Assembly: GCA_030037885.1 (NCBI GenBank)
Contig: JASHPU010000094.1
Coordinates: forward strand, 1 to 43,605
Source of the DNA: Xanthobacteraceae bacterium
GTDB lineage: Bacteria > Pseudomonadota > Alphaproteobacteria > Rhizobiales > Xanthobacteraceae
Length of the DNA: 43,605 nt
Direction: 5' to 3'
The position numbers and the translations under genes were made by a program. Within the stretch, counting starts at the first letter, position 1, and each line of letters opens with the position of its first letter. Under the pieces are notes generated by a model, which worked only from the letters and a program-made list of their open reading frames with translations, did no database searches and was not told the DNA's origin. This document shows positions 16,497 to 24,665 of the stretch, in pieces.

Positions 16497-17115
16497 TTGC
16501 CTCCCGACCAAATAAAAGAGGGAGGCGGAGCGCCGACAGGCGCATAGTCAGGAGCCGCGCCACGCATCCAGACGTTGCCGCCTGAACGCGCTGCGGGCGC
16601 GGCGCGCGCCACGCGTCGCGGCGTTACCGCCGCAATGCGCTTCGGGCGCGCTCGCCTCTCGGCGCTCCACCGCGGCTTTCCTCGCGCGGCTTTAAGGCTG
16701 CACGCGATTCGGTCCAGGCCGCGCGTCACGCCAACGGGAGGGCCGGGCGTTACCCGGTCATCGTTGACGCCTAAGCCAAGCACCTGGCACCCCGACCATA
16801 GTGTCGAGGGGGTCGATACCCGGACCGCCCGGGAGCGGCGTGTGTGGCGCCGCCCGCAGGAACCGCACCCGCTTCCGCCTTACAGGAGCACCCCCGCGAA
16901 AGGCATCCCTCAGGAGCGAGCGGCGCGCCTAAGAAACGATTGCAGAGTGATTGTCAAGTTTGCCGTGTCGCGAGTGACGGAGACATTGATTCTGCACGAG
17001 TTTTTATTTTTCGCTCCGGCCGTTCACGCAGACCGCCGCTGCTCACTCGGTTATGATTCCCAAGAACCGTAGCCCGGATCGCGCTACGGGCGATCCGGGG
17101 ACCTTCATCGCCGCT

Positions 17116-17142
17116 CCCGGATTGCGCTTTGCGCAATCCGGG
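17116..17142. repeat. Perfect hairpin downstream of S9 peptidase gene
   Basis: CCCGGATTGCGC (17116-17127), TTT loop, GCGCAATCCGGG (17131-17142): a perfect 12-bp stem 35 bp past the peptidase stop. It belongs to the GTAGCCCGGAT repeat class of the region; as RNA it could terminate or protect the 3' end of the peptidase message. Confidence 0.75.
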
Positions 17143-17177
17143 CTACACTCTACACGCGCTTTCGCTCGCAATGACGA

Positions 17178-19013
17178 TCAGCGCAGATACTTTTCCAAAA
17201 ACTTTTCCACCGCTTCATAGAATTCGAAGCGGTTCTCCTCGTTGCGGAAGCCGTGGCCCTCGTTGTCCTTGACGATGTACTCGACCGCAATGCCGTGCTT
17301 GCGCAACGCCGCGACCATTTGGTCGGATTCGTCGATATTGACGCGCGGGTCCTGGGCGCCCTGCGCGATCAGAAGCGGCGCGCGGATGGCGTCGGCGTGC
17401 AGCACCGGCGAGGCTTCGGCTAAGAGCTCCTTGTCCTTCTCGGGATTGCCGACCATCTCGTAGAACATGTCGAGCATCGGCTTCCAGTACGGCGGAATGG
17501 TCTTCAGAAACGTGAACAGGTTCGACACGCCGACGAAATCGACGCCGCAGGCGTACAGATCCGGCGTGAAGGCAAGGCCGGCGAGCGTCGCATAGCCGCC
17601 GTAGCTGCCGCCATAGATGGCGACCCGGTGCGGATCGGCGATGCCCTGTTCGACCGCGTATCTGACGCCGTCCGAGATATCGTCCTGCATCGTCCTGCCC
17701 CACTGCCGGAAGCTCGCTTCCCAGAACGAGCGGCCGTAGCCGAGCGAGCCGCGGAAGTTCATTTGCAGGACCGCATAGCCGCGGTTGGCGAGAAACTGCA
17801 CTTCGGGGTTATAGCCCCAGACGTCGCGCGCCCACGGGCCGCCGTGCGGATGAACGACGAGCGGCAGGTTGCTGCCGCCGCCGCGCGGCAGCGTCAGGTA
17901 GCCCTGGATGGCGAGCCCGTCGCGCGACCGGTAGCTGATCGGCCGCATCTCGGCGAGTTCCGTCTCGTCGAGCCAGGGCGCGATCTCGGCGAGCTTGGTG
18001 AGCCTGCCGGGCTGCCGCTCGTAGAGATAACGGACGCCCTGGGTGCGGTCGTTCCAGGCCGCAACCACGAAAATGTTTTCGTCGCGGTTGGCTCCCTGCA
18101 GATCGATCTCGTAGCCGGGCAGGCGGCGCGTCAGCTCGGCAAAAATCGCTTCGGTTTCGCCATCGAAGAACTTGCGCTCGCGCCGCCAGGTGACGAACTG
18201 CACCTCCGTATACACCTTGCGCTTGCGCGACCAATCGAGGCCGGCGACGTCGACCTCGGGATGCGCAAAGATGATGCCGTCCTCCTTCGCGGTGGCGGGG
18301 TCGAGGCGGACGATCGCCGATTTGTCGCGGCCGATATTGGACGAGGCGAACAGGAGCTTATTGTCGAAATCGAACAACAGCGGCTGGATCTGCTCCTTGA
18401 AATTGGTGGTGATGACGGTCTGGAACGCCGTGCCGGCGTGCGGCCGGTGCAGGATGCTGGTGCTCACGCCGTCGGTGACGATGGCAAGCCGGATACAGCC
18501 CGAGTGATCGGTAACCCAGTTGGTGACGTTGCCCGGATTTTCGGCAACGAGCGTGAGCTCTCCGGTATTGAGATCGAGGCGATAGGCGTCGAACGCCTCG
18601 GCGTTGCGCCGGTTCAGGCCGACGATCATTTCGTCGTCATCGTCATAGCGGTCGTCGATGATCAGGGCGCGCACCTTGTCGAACGGGGTGAGATCGGCCG
18701 GCTCGCCGCCGGCGACGTCGACCGCCACCAGATGGAAATTTTCGTCGCCCTTGAAATCCTTCAGATAGACGATGCGGCGCGAGCCTTTCCAGAAATAGCC
18801 GGCGACGTCGCGCTCGGTCTCGCTGGTGAGGCGTACCGGCGCGCCGCCGGCGCGCGGCTGCACGAAGACGTTCATGCGGTTCCGATAGGGTTGCATGAAT
18901 GACAGCGTGTTGCCGTCCGGCGATATCTGGAAACCGGCGCGTTCCGGGTTGCGGAAGAAATCGCGCAGCGGAATGCGCCTCGAGCGCTCGGATGTTGCGG
19001 CGGCGGCGGACAT
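17178..19013 (-). CDS. S9 family peptidase (prolyl oligopeptidase/acylaminoacyl-peptidase type)
   Basis: The 611-residue protein from the ATG at 19013 has an N-terminal seven-bladed propeller-like half (from IPLRDFFRNPE, about residues 15-345) and a C-terminal alpha/beta-hydrolase half. The catalytic triad is visible as GGSYGGYA (S470), GAQDPRVN (D555) and NEGHGFRN (H587), and HPHGGPWARD supplies the oxyanion region. It removes amino acids or acyl-amino acids from short peptides, most likely in the cytoplasm because no signal peptide is visible. An upstream in-frame TTG at 19055 would add 14 residues that do not look conserved. Not in an operon. Confidence 0.9.
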   Translation of the reverse strand: MSAAAATSERSRRIPLRDFFRNPERAGFQISPDGNTLSFMQPYRNRMNVFVQPRAGGAPVRLTSETERDVAGYFWKGSRRIVYLKDFKGDENFHLVAVDVAGGEPADLTPFDKVRALIIDDRYDDDDEMIVGLNRRNAEAFDAYRLDLNTGELTLVAENPGNVTNWVTDHSGCIRLAIVTDGVSTSILHRPHAGTAFQTVITTNFKEQIQPLLFDFDNKLLFASSNIGRDKSAIVRLDPATAKEDGIIFAHPEVDVAGLDWSRKRKVYTEVQFVTWRRERKFFDGETEAIFAELTRRLPGYEIDLQGANRDENIFVVAAWNDRTQGVRYLYERQPGRLTKLAEIAPWLDETELAEMRPISYRSRDGLAIQGYLTLPRGGGSNLPLVVHPHGGPWARDVWGYNPEVQFLANRGYAVLQMNFRGSLGYGRSFWEASFRQWGRTMQDDISDGVRYAVEQGIADPHRVAIYGGSYGGYATLAGLAFTPDLYACGVDFVGVSNLFTFLKTIPPYWKPMLDMFYEMVGNPEKDKELLAEASPVLHADAIRAPLLIAQGAQDPRVNIDESDQMVAALRKHGIAVEYIVKDNEGHGFRNEENRFEFYEAVEKFLEKYLR

Positions 19014-19232
19014 GGGGAACCTGCGCGGATCGACGGTGGCGACGACCTCTGTCAAATCGCGGCTCCGGCGCCGCGTGTCAATATCGCCCGACGCAGAGGC
19101 TCCTCAACCGTCATGCGGCGGCGGGCGCATGAGACGACAGCTTCACAGCGGCGGATGCCGCCCATTCTATTGCAGCAGGGCCGGCGACGCAGCATCATGA
19201 GGGCACCGACCATCAGCAGAAAGAGCCATTGC

Positions 19233-19961
19233 ATGACGGTGAATAAGGCGAAGACCACGACAAAAGCGCACCGCGACATCAAGCAGCAATTGATCCTGGC
19301 CGGCAAGGTTCTGGTTGCCGAGGGCCACGACGATTTCACCCGCGGCCACATTTCGGTGCGCGTGCCCGGCGAGCCGAAGCTGTTCTTCATGAAGCCGCAC
19401 AGCATGGGCCTCGACGAGATCACTCATGCCAATATCCTGACCATCGATCTCGAAGGCAACGTCGTCGCCGGCTCGGCGCGCCGGCACAGCGAGGTCTACA
19501 TTCATTCGGAAATCTTCAAGGCGCGCGCCGACGTCAATTGCGTGATCCACACCCATTCGCCCTATGCGGTGGCGCTGTCGTCGACCGGCCGGCCGATGCG
19601 CGCCTATAGCCAGCCCGGCGCGCTGTTCGCCGGCGCGCTCGGCCGCTATACCGGCACGATCGCGCTCGTCCGCAGCCATGCGCTCGGCGCCGGCGTTGCC
19701 GCGGCGCTCGGCGCGCACCGCGCCGTGCTCCTGAAAAATCACGGGCCGGTGGTGACCGGAAAGGACATCGCCGAAGCCGTGGTCGGCGCCATCATGCTGG
19801 AGAACGCCGCCATGGTTCAGCTCGCCGTCGAGGCGGCCGGCGATCCGGCACCGGAATTTTCGCCCGACGACGTCGCCAAGCTGAAGAGCGAAATCGGCCA
19901 GCCGGAGCAATTCCAGATCAATTTCGACTATCTGGTGCGCCGGGTGCGGCGGCGAGGATAG
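19233..19961 (+). CDS. Class II aldolase/adducin family protein
   Basis: From the ATG at 19233 (AGAAAGAG upstream) the product is 242 residues. The zinc-binding histidines of class II aldolases are in HTHSPYA (H106, H108) and KNHGPVV (H170), and the early FTRGHISVR segment is the phosphate/substrate-loop equivalent of fuculose aldolase. The family includes fuculose-1-phosphate and ribulose-5-phosphate enzymes but many members act on unphosphorylated or hydroxy-acid substrates. In-frame starts further upstream (19113, 19200) would add Arg-rich sequence without a ribosome site. Confidence 0.88.
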   Translation: MTVNKAKTTTKAHRDIKQQLILAGKVLVAEGHDDFTRGHISVRVPGEPKLFFMKPHSMGLDEITHANILTIDLEGNVVAGSARRHSEVYIHSEIFKARADVNCVIHTHSPYAVALSSTGRPMRAYSQPGALFAGALGRYTGTIALVRSHALGAGVAAALGAHRAVLLKNHGPVVTGKDIAEAVVGAIMLENAAMVQLAVEAAGDPAPEFSPDDVAKLKSEIGQPEQFQINFDYLVRRVRRRG

Positions 19962-20035
19962 CAGCAATTCGCCACGCGAGGCAGCGCATGGCCGGCTAAA
20001 AGGTCCTATATCGTTCTATGCGGGGTCAGTCCGTG

Positions 20036-20239
20036 TCATACACCGGACATTTGAGTGCGCGGCAGTATCCGCGTCCCCCGCTGCGGCGGCGTGATCGGCA
20101 CTTCAAGGTCATTGATCTCCTTTGGAAGTTCCGGGACTGCTCCACCGATTGCCACGGCGCATTGAGGATAAACGTCAGAAAGCTGCTGTGCAGCAGCACG
20201 CGGTAGGCGATCAATCCAGTCTGGAAGCTTATCCACCAA
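20036..20239 (-). pseudogene. Possible coding remnant downstream of the toxin-antitoxin locus
   Basis: A minus frame opens after a stop near 20300 and runs to a stop at 20036. Its product contains FALVDKLPDWIDRLPRAAAQ and AVAIGGAVPELPKEINDLEV, which look like natural protein, but the only starts are a GTG at 20239 without a ribosome site. It may be the tail of a gene whose head has been lost, or a small unrecognised protein. No family was recognised. Apart from this, 19962-20334 shows nothing. Confidence 0.3.
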
Positions 20240-20334
20240 CGCGAAGTGAAATTGAACCCCACCGACGCCGGCGCGGGCACCACCGATTTTGCTCTATTCC
20301 AAGCCGTAACACGCATTGGCGAGGAGGTTCCTGT

Positions 20335-21028
20335 TTATGGGTTTTTCTGTATCATAGTCGCAAGAGCTGGCCCCGTTGTTTCATCCACTGTTAGATTATT
20401 GCAAGTTTCGCGCAAAACCGTCGTGATAGAAATTACGATCTCTCGCAACCGAGCGACCCGATCGAACTTCTCATTCTCCCAAAGAGTGAGCCAAGGAATT
20501 TCGCTCAGCATATTCAGCCACTTGCTTACGTGCGTGTTGCGGCGCAGTGTCTGCCTTACTAATTCTAGGCGGCATCTTGGTGATTTATCTTCGCGAGCAA
20601 GCGATTCAACTGCGTACGGCACGACCCACTGGCCAGTCGCGTTGCTAAGAGCTAGAGCAATGTTTTCACGAATTTCAGATAGTTTGCTTTCTAGAGGAAG
20701 ATTCTTGGCCTCGCCGATCGTCCATAGACCCTGTATAGCGTTCCTCAGCGCGCTGGATAAGAGACTAGCCGCCTCCCGTCGCAACTGCCCTTTCACTAAT
20801 TCCGATATTCGCACGATTAACGCTATTGCGAGCAGTTGATCGGCGCCTGAGGCATTGATCGCGATATTTCCGAGGTTGCGAAAAGACGCTTGAAATTCGC
20901 CTTTTGTTGCGGCAGGATTGCATCTGCTTGGCTGCCATCAGGCGCCTTGCAGCCTCCCACTTAGACGTGACATCCGACGCCCGGATGAAGTCGCGAAAAT
21001 CCTGCAAATCACTTGTCTCGATCGCCAT
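20335..21028 (-). pseudogene. Frameshifted helical protein gene next to toxin-antitoxin pair
   Basis: A minus-strand gene starts with ATG at 21028 (MAIETSDLQDFRDFIRASDV, then TSKWEAARRLMAAK) and its natural-looking continuation is in the +1 frame: GEFQASFRNLGNIAINASGA, LLAIALIVRISELVKGQLRR, and on to the stop at 20335. The change of frame must lie between about 20945 and 20890. As a single protein it would have about 230 residues, all helical, of no family I recognise. It starts 41 bp downstream of the antitoxin stop, same strand, and is AT-rich like it. Options are a pseudogene, a sequencing error, or two coupled genes with the second starting at the GTG at 20814 (159 residues). Confidence 0.6.
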
Positions 21029-21069
21029 TCACCCAATTCTCCACAAACTCGTCCAAGTTGGCAAAAACA

Positions 21070-21369
21070 TTACTGCGCGCGCTGAAGGGCGCGGGAAACA
21101 GCTTCAGGTTCGCGCCTGATCACTTGCAACAAGATCCGAGCCGCGCCTTCGGGTTTGCGTCGATGCTGCTCCCAATCGCGGATCGTCGACGCAGGCAGTC
21201 CGAACTTGGTCGCGAATTGCGTCTGACTGAGCTTGAGTGCTCTGCGAATTTTGCGAACATCAACCTCCGCAGGCACATGGACGCGATAAGTCGAAGGGTC
21301 AGCCTCGCCGCGTGCAATAGCACGTCCTTCCCGGGCTGCTCGTAGCAGACGACTCCCAAGCTTGCTCAT
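21070..21369 (-). CDS. Antitoxin, XRE-type HTH (HigA/NadS family)
   Basis: A 99-residue protein with a central helix-turn-helix (LSQTQFATKFGLPASTIRDW, residues 48-66) followed by EQHRRKP, the hallmark of NadS/HigA-type antitoxins, and preceded by VRKIRRAL. The ATG at 21369 overlaps the toxin stop in ATGA, so translation is coupled. The order toxin-antitoxin is that of higBA loci. It would neutralise the toxin by binding it and repress the shared promoter at the palindrome upstream of the toxin gene. Confidence 0.9.
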   Translation of the reverse strand: MSKLGSRLLRAAREGRAIARGEADPSTYRVHVPAEVDVRKIRRALKLSQTQFATKFGLPASTIRDWEQHRRKPEGAARILLQVIRREPEAVSRALQRAQ

Positions 21370-21746
21370 CTTTTCCCTCTTTTTCCTGACCGCATCACAC
21401 GCTTGCGCACATTCGTTCGATATTCTTCCGCATACCCGGCAAGTTCCTTTCTCAATCCGTTTCGCTCCGCTTGGGAGAGGTCGGCGCGTTCACCTTTGCT
21501 TATCAGGGCAAGGAGCAGCACCGGCACGTCCTTACCGCCAAAGAAGCTCACGGTCCGATAACCACCGGACTTCCCCTTGCCGCGACCAACAAAACGGAGC
21601 TTCCGTGCGCCGCCGGTTCCGGGCATCAGGTCGCCGGCAGAAGGATCGGTCGCTATAGTGGCGACGATATCAGACATCTCATCATCGGATAACCCGGTCT
21701 GGCGGCAATCCGCGAGGTACGTAGGCGTCTCGATGACGGCATGCAT
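21366..21746 (-). CDS. RelE/HigB-type toxin of a type II toxin-antitoxin system
   Basis: A 126-residue basic protein with the RelE/HigB2 core: [20 protein letters not shown], the strand [17 protein letters not shown], and the C-terminal helix [14 protein letters not shown]. Members are ribosome-dependent mRNA endonucleases; the conserved basic residues are R and K in the GKGKSGGYR loop. The C-terminal tail is extended and Arg/Lys-rich ([13 protein letters not shown]). Its start codon lies only about six bases after the predicted -10 element, so the message may be nearly leaderless. Confidence 0.9.
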   Translation of the reverse strand: MHAVIETPTYLADCRQTGLSDDEMSDIVATIATDPSAGDLMPGTGGARKLRFVGRGKGKSGGYRTVSFFGGKDVPVLLLALISKGERADLSQAERNGLRKELAGYAEEYRTNVRKRVMRSGKRGKR

Positions 21747-21751
21747 GTATT

Positions 21752-21780
21752 AATGTACGGCAGTGCCGTATGGCCGTCAA
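21752..21780 (-). promoter_or_regulatory. Promoter and autoregulatory operator of the toxin-antitoxin operon
   Basis: On the minus strand TTGACG (21775-21780) and TACATT (21752-21757) form -35 and -10 elements spaced 17 bases. The spacer holds a 15-base palindrome, TACGGCA-C-TGCCGTA in minus orientation (21756-21770), overlapping the -10. A dimeric HTH antitoxin bound there would block polymerase, the standard autoregulation of these loci. Confidence 0.7.
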
Positions 21781-21857
21781 TAGCTGGATTGCCAAAATTG
21801 GTCGCATTCCGCATCGGCGCGACGGGTGCTATATTTGGCACAAAAGGGAGGAGACGC

Positions 21858-23552
21858 GTGCAATCGCTCACGCAGAGTTACGTCCATGGGGCGAGCGACA
21901 AGCCGCTGATCGGTGAAACTATCGGCCGGTTCTTCGACGCCGCCGCCGCCCAATGGGCGGAGCGGCCGGCGCTGGTGGTGCGGCACCAGAAGGTGCGGAT
22001 GAGCTATGCGGAGCTCAAGGCAGCGGTCGATCGGCTCGCCGCCGGATTGCTGACGCTCGGGCTTGATCCCGGCGACCGCATCGGCATCTGGTCGCCCAAC
22101 AACTCGGAATGGGTGCTGACCCAGTTCGCCAGCGCCAAAGCCGGGCTCATCCTGGTCAACATCAACCCATCCTATCGGGTGACCGAGCTCGAATATGCGC
22201 TCAACAAGGTCGGCTGCAAGGCGCTGATCCTGGCCGAGCGTTTCAAGACGTCGGATTACATCGGCATGCTGCGCGAGCTCGCTCCGGAGCTTGAGCGCGC
22301 CACGCCGAGCAAGCTTGAAGCGGCGCGGCTGCCGGCATTGCGCGCAATTGTCGCGCTCGGCGAAGCAAACCACGCCGGCTGTCTGCGCTTTGCCGAGGTG
22401 GCCGGAAGCGGCGGCGCCGCCGAACACAAACGCATCGTTGAACTGGCGCCGCTGTTGCAGTTCGACGAGCCGATCAACATCCAGTTCACCTCCGGCACCA
22501 CCGGCTTTCCCAAGGGCGCGACGCTGTCGCATCACAACATCCTCAACAACGGCTTCTTCATCGGCGAGGCGATGCGGCTGTCGCCGGCCGACCGGCTGTG
22601 CATTCCGGTACCGCTCTACCATTGCTTCGGCATGGTGCTGGGCAATCTCGCCGCGGTCACGCACGGCGCCTGCATGGTGTTTCCCGGCGAGGGTTTCGAT
22701 GCGCTGGCCACGCTCGAAACGGTGGCGCAGGAGCGCTGCACCGCGCTGCACGGCGTGCCGACCATGTTCATCGCCCAGCTCGACCATGCGGACTTCGCCC
22801 GCTTCGATCTGACAAGCCTGCGCACCGGCATCATGGCCGGCTCGCCGTGCCCGATCGAGGTGATGAAGCGCGCCGTCGACAAGATGCACCTCTCCGAGAT
22901 CACCATCGCCTACGGCATGACCGAGACGAGCCCGGTGTCGTTTCAAAGCTCGACCGCGGACCCGCTGCAGCGCCGCGTCGCCACGGTCGGCCGCATTCAG
23001 CCGCACATCGAGGTCAAGATCGTCGACGCGCAAGGCCGCATCGTGCCGCCCGGCACGCCCGGCGAGCTCTTGACGCGCGGCTATTGCGTCATGCTCGGCT
23101 ATTGGGGCGACGACGAGCGCACCCGCGAGGCGATCGACGCGGCGCGCTGGATGCATACCGGCGACCTCGCCACCATCGACGCCGAGGGCTATTGCAACAT
23201 CGTCGGCCGCATCAAGGACATGGTGATCCGCGGCGGCGAGAACGTGTATCCGCGCGAGATCGAGGAATTTCTCTATCGCCACCCGAAGATCCAGGACGTC
23301 CAGGTCATCGGCGTGCCGGACGACCGCTACGGCGAGGAGATTTGCGCCTGGGTGCGGCTGCGCCCCGGCGTGAGCGCCGGCGAGGAGGACATCCGCGCCT
23401 TCTGCCGCGGCCAGATCGCCCACTACAAGGTGCCGCGCTACATCAAGTTCGTCGACGAATTTCCCATGACGGTGACCGGCAAGATCCAGAAATTCGTCAT
23501 GCGCGAGCGCACGATCGCCGAACTGGGGCTGAAAATTCAGAAGACGGCGTGA
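21858..23552 (+). CDS. AMP-binding acyl-CoA synthetase (medium/long-chain fatty acyl or aryl-CoA ligase)
   Basis: The GTG at 21858 follows GGGAGGAG; longer in-frame starts back to 21741 read through the toxin promoter and lack a ribosome site. The 564-residue enzyme shows the ANL-superfamily motifs: [12 protein letters not shown] (about residue 211), [10 protein letters not shown], the hinge region [20 protein letters not shown], and the catalytic lysine near the C-terminus in [12 protein letters not shown]. It adenylates a carboxylic acid with ATP and transfers it to CoA in the cytoplasm. Similarity in the N-terminal half ([20 protein letters not shown]) is to the FadD3/YngI-like group. Together with the divergently placed ABC importer it may activate the imported acid. 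Confidence 0.9.
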   Translation: MQSLTQSYVHGASDKPLIGETIGRFFDAAAAQWAERPALVVRHQKVRMSYAELKAAVDRLAAGLLTLGLDPGDRIGIWSPNNSEWVLTQFASAKAGLILVNINPSYRVTELEYALNKVGCKALILAERFKTSDYIGMLRELAPELERATPSKLEAARLPALRAIVALGEANHAGCLRFAEVAGSGGAAEHKRIVELAPLLQFDEPINIQFTSGTTGFPKGATLSHHNILNNGFFIGEAMRLSPADRLCIPVPLYHCFGMVLGNLAAVTHGACMVFPGEGFDALATLETVAQERCTALHGVPTMFIAQLDHADFARFDLTSLRTGIMAGSPCPIEVMKRAVDKMHLSEITIAYGMTETSPVSFQSSTADPLQRRVATVGRIQPHIEVKIVDAQGRIVPPGTPGELLTRGYCVMLGYWGDDERTREAIDAARWMHTGDLATIDAEGYCNIVGRIKDMVIRGGENVYPREIEEFLYRHPKIQDVQVIGVPDDRYGEEICAWVRLRPGVSAGEEDIRAFCRGQIAHYKVPRYIKFVDEFPMTVTGKIQKFVMRERTIAELGLKIQKTA

Positions 23553-23966
23553 GGATTTTTACGGCTGTAGTGCGGTTTTCCCCGACGTCGCCTTGTACCA
23601 AGCGCGGTTAATCTTGATCCTCATCCTGAGGTGCGCGCCAAAGGCGCGCCTCGAAGGATGTAGGCCGAGGCGCATCCGAAATCGGGCTTGCCCGATTTCG
23701 ACAGATTTAGCGCATTGCCCGATCGGACTGCATCAGCGGTGTCATTGCGAGGCGTCCCGAAGGCGCGACGAAGCAATCCAGACGCTTGCGCAGGCCGCTC
23801 TGGATTGCTTCGCTTCGCTCGCAATGACGATTCAGCATCGTCGGGACATGCTCCAGCGTCCAAATCGGCCATAGCTGATTTGGATGCATCGCCCTTCGAG
23901 GCTCGGCGCCTTGCGCCCGAGCACCTCGGAGCGAGGAAATTGAGTCGGCGATAAGCGCTGCCGGTA
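23553..23966. repeat. Nested composite repeat between CoA ligase and ABC operon
   Basis: Starting near 23615 the region shows a module with CATCCTGAGG, GCGCGCC...GGCGCGC and CCTCGAAGGATG, then CGAAATCGGGC-TT-GCCCGATTTCG near 23677-23700. A second repeat class, CATTGCGAGG...GAAGCAATCCAGA with its inverted partner TCTGGATTGCTTCG...CGCAATGACG, fills 23742-23831. The first class then resumes with CCAAATCGGCC...GATTTGG near 23860-23884. It appears that the second element was inserted into the first. No gene is present. Confidence 0.75.
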
Positions 23967-24665
23967 TCACACCCCCAGATGCCGGTGCAGCACGTCCGGC
24001 TGGTCGCGCAGCTCCTGGGTGGTGCGCTGCTCGACGATGTGGCCGTTGTTGATGATGTAGGCGCGGTCGGCGAGCAGCATGGCGGCGGAGATGTTCTGCT
24101 CGACCAAAAGAATGGTCTGGCCGTCCTCGGCGAGCCTGCGGCAGGTGGCGAGCAGGTTTTGCACGATGACCGGCGCCAAGCCCTCGAACGGCTCGTCGAG
24201 CAGCAACAGTTTCGGCTCGCGCACCAGCGCGCGCGCGATCGCCAGCATCTGCTGTTCGCCGCCGGACAGATCGGTGCCGCGGCTGCCGCGGCGCTCCTTG
24301 AGCCGCGGAAACATGTCGTAGACGCGCTCCAGCGGCCAGCGGTTCTGGGCCGTCAGCCCGGCGAGGATGATGTTGTCCTCGACGTTGAGGCTGCCGAAGA
24401 TGCGGCGGTCCTCGTGGACGAGCTGCATGCCGGCGCGCGCGATGTCGTGGCTCTTCTTGCCGGCGATCTCGGCGCCGTCGAAGCGGATCGAGCCGGCGCG
24501 CGGCGTCACCACGCCCATCAGGCTTTTGAGCGTCGTGCTCTTGCCGGCGCCGTTGCGGCCGAGCAGCGCCACCACCTCGTGGCGCTCGACGTTGAGCGAC
24601 ACGTCGAAGAGGATGTGCGAATCCTCGTAATACGAGTTCAGGCCCTCGACCTCGAGCAGGCTCAT
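23967..24665 (-). CDS. livF: HAAT-type ABC transporter ATP-binding protein (LivF family), second operon
   Basis: A 232-residue ATPase with Walker A LLGRNGAGKSTTLKSL, signature DLSGGEQQMLAIARAL and Walker B LLLLDEPFEGLAP. The ATG at 24665 overlaps the stop of the permease-ATPase fusion in ATGA. Last gene of the operon that begins at 29138; the composite repeat lies just beyond its stop. Confidence 0.93.
   Translation of the reverse strand: MSLLEVEGLNSYYEDSHILFDVSLNVERHEVVALLGRNGAGKSTTLKSLMGVVTPRAGSIRFDGAEIAGKKSHDIARAGMQLVHEDRRIFGSLNVEDNIILAGLTAQNRWPLERVYDMFPRLKERRGSRGTDLSGGEQQMLAIARALVREPKLLLLDEPFEGLAPVIVQNLLATCRRLAEDGQTILLVEQNISAAMLLADRAYIINNGHIVEQRTTQELRDQPDVLHRHLGV

Larger units (their letters stand above)
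16308..17177. other. Long non-coding stretch with dispersed repeats
   Basis: No gene is supported. It contains a 57-bp repeat shared with 30762-30820 in inverse orientation (16440-16496), GC-rich low-complexity sequence at 16560-16720, and at 17070-17145 two hairpins of the GTAGCCCGGAT type. Open frames crossing it have no ribosome sites and show composition typical of repeat-derived sequence. Near 16950-17030 a more AT-rich patch is seen, without recognisable content. Confidence 0.5.

Noticed and set aside
16211-16783. A 190-codon minus frame
   Set aside because: It crosses the dispersed repeat and the start of the binding-protein gene in another frame, with no ribosome site; repeat-derived sequence.
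21777-23423. A 548-codon minus-strand open frame
   Set aside because: It is the antisense of the acyl-CoA synthetase, whose plus-strand motifs are complete; the antisense product is His/Arg/Asp-rich with no motif.
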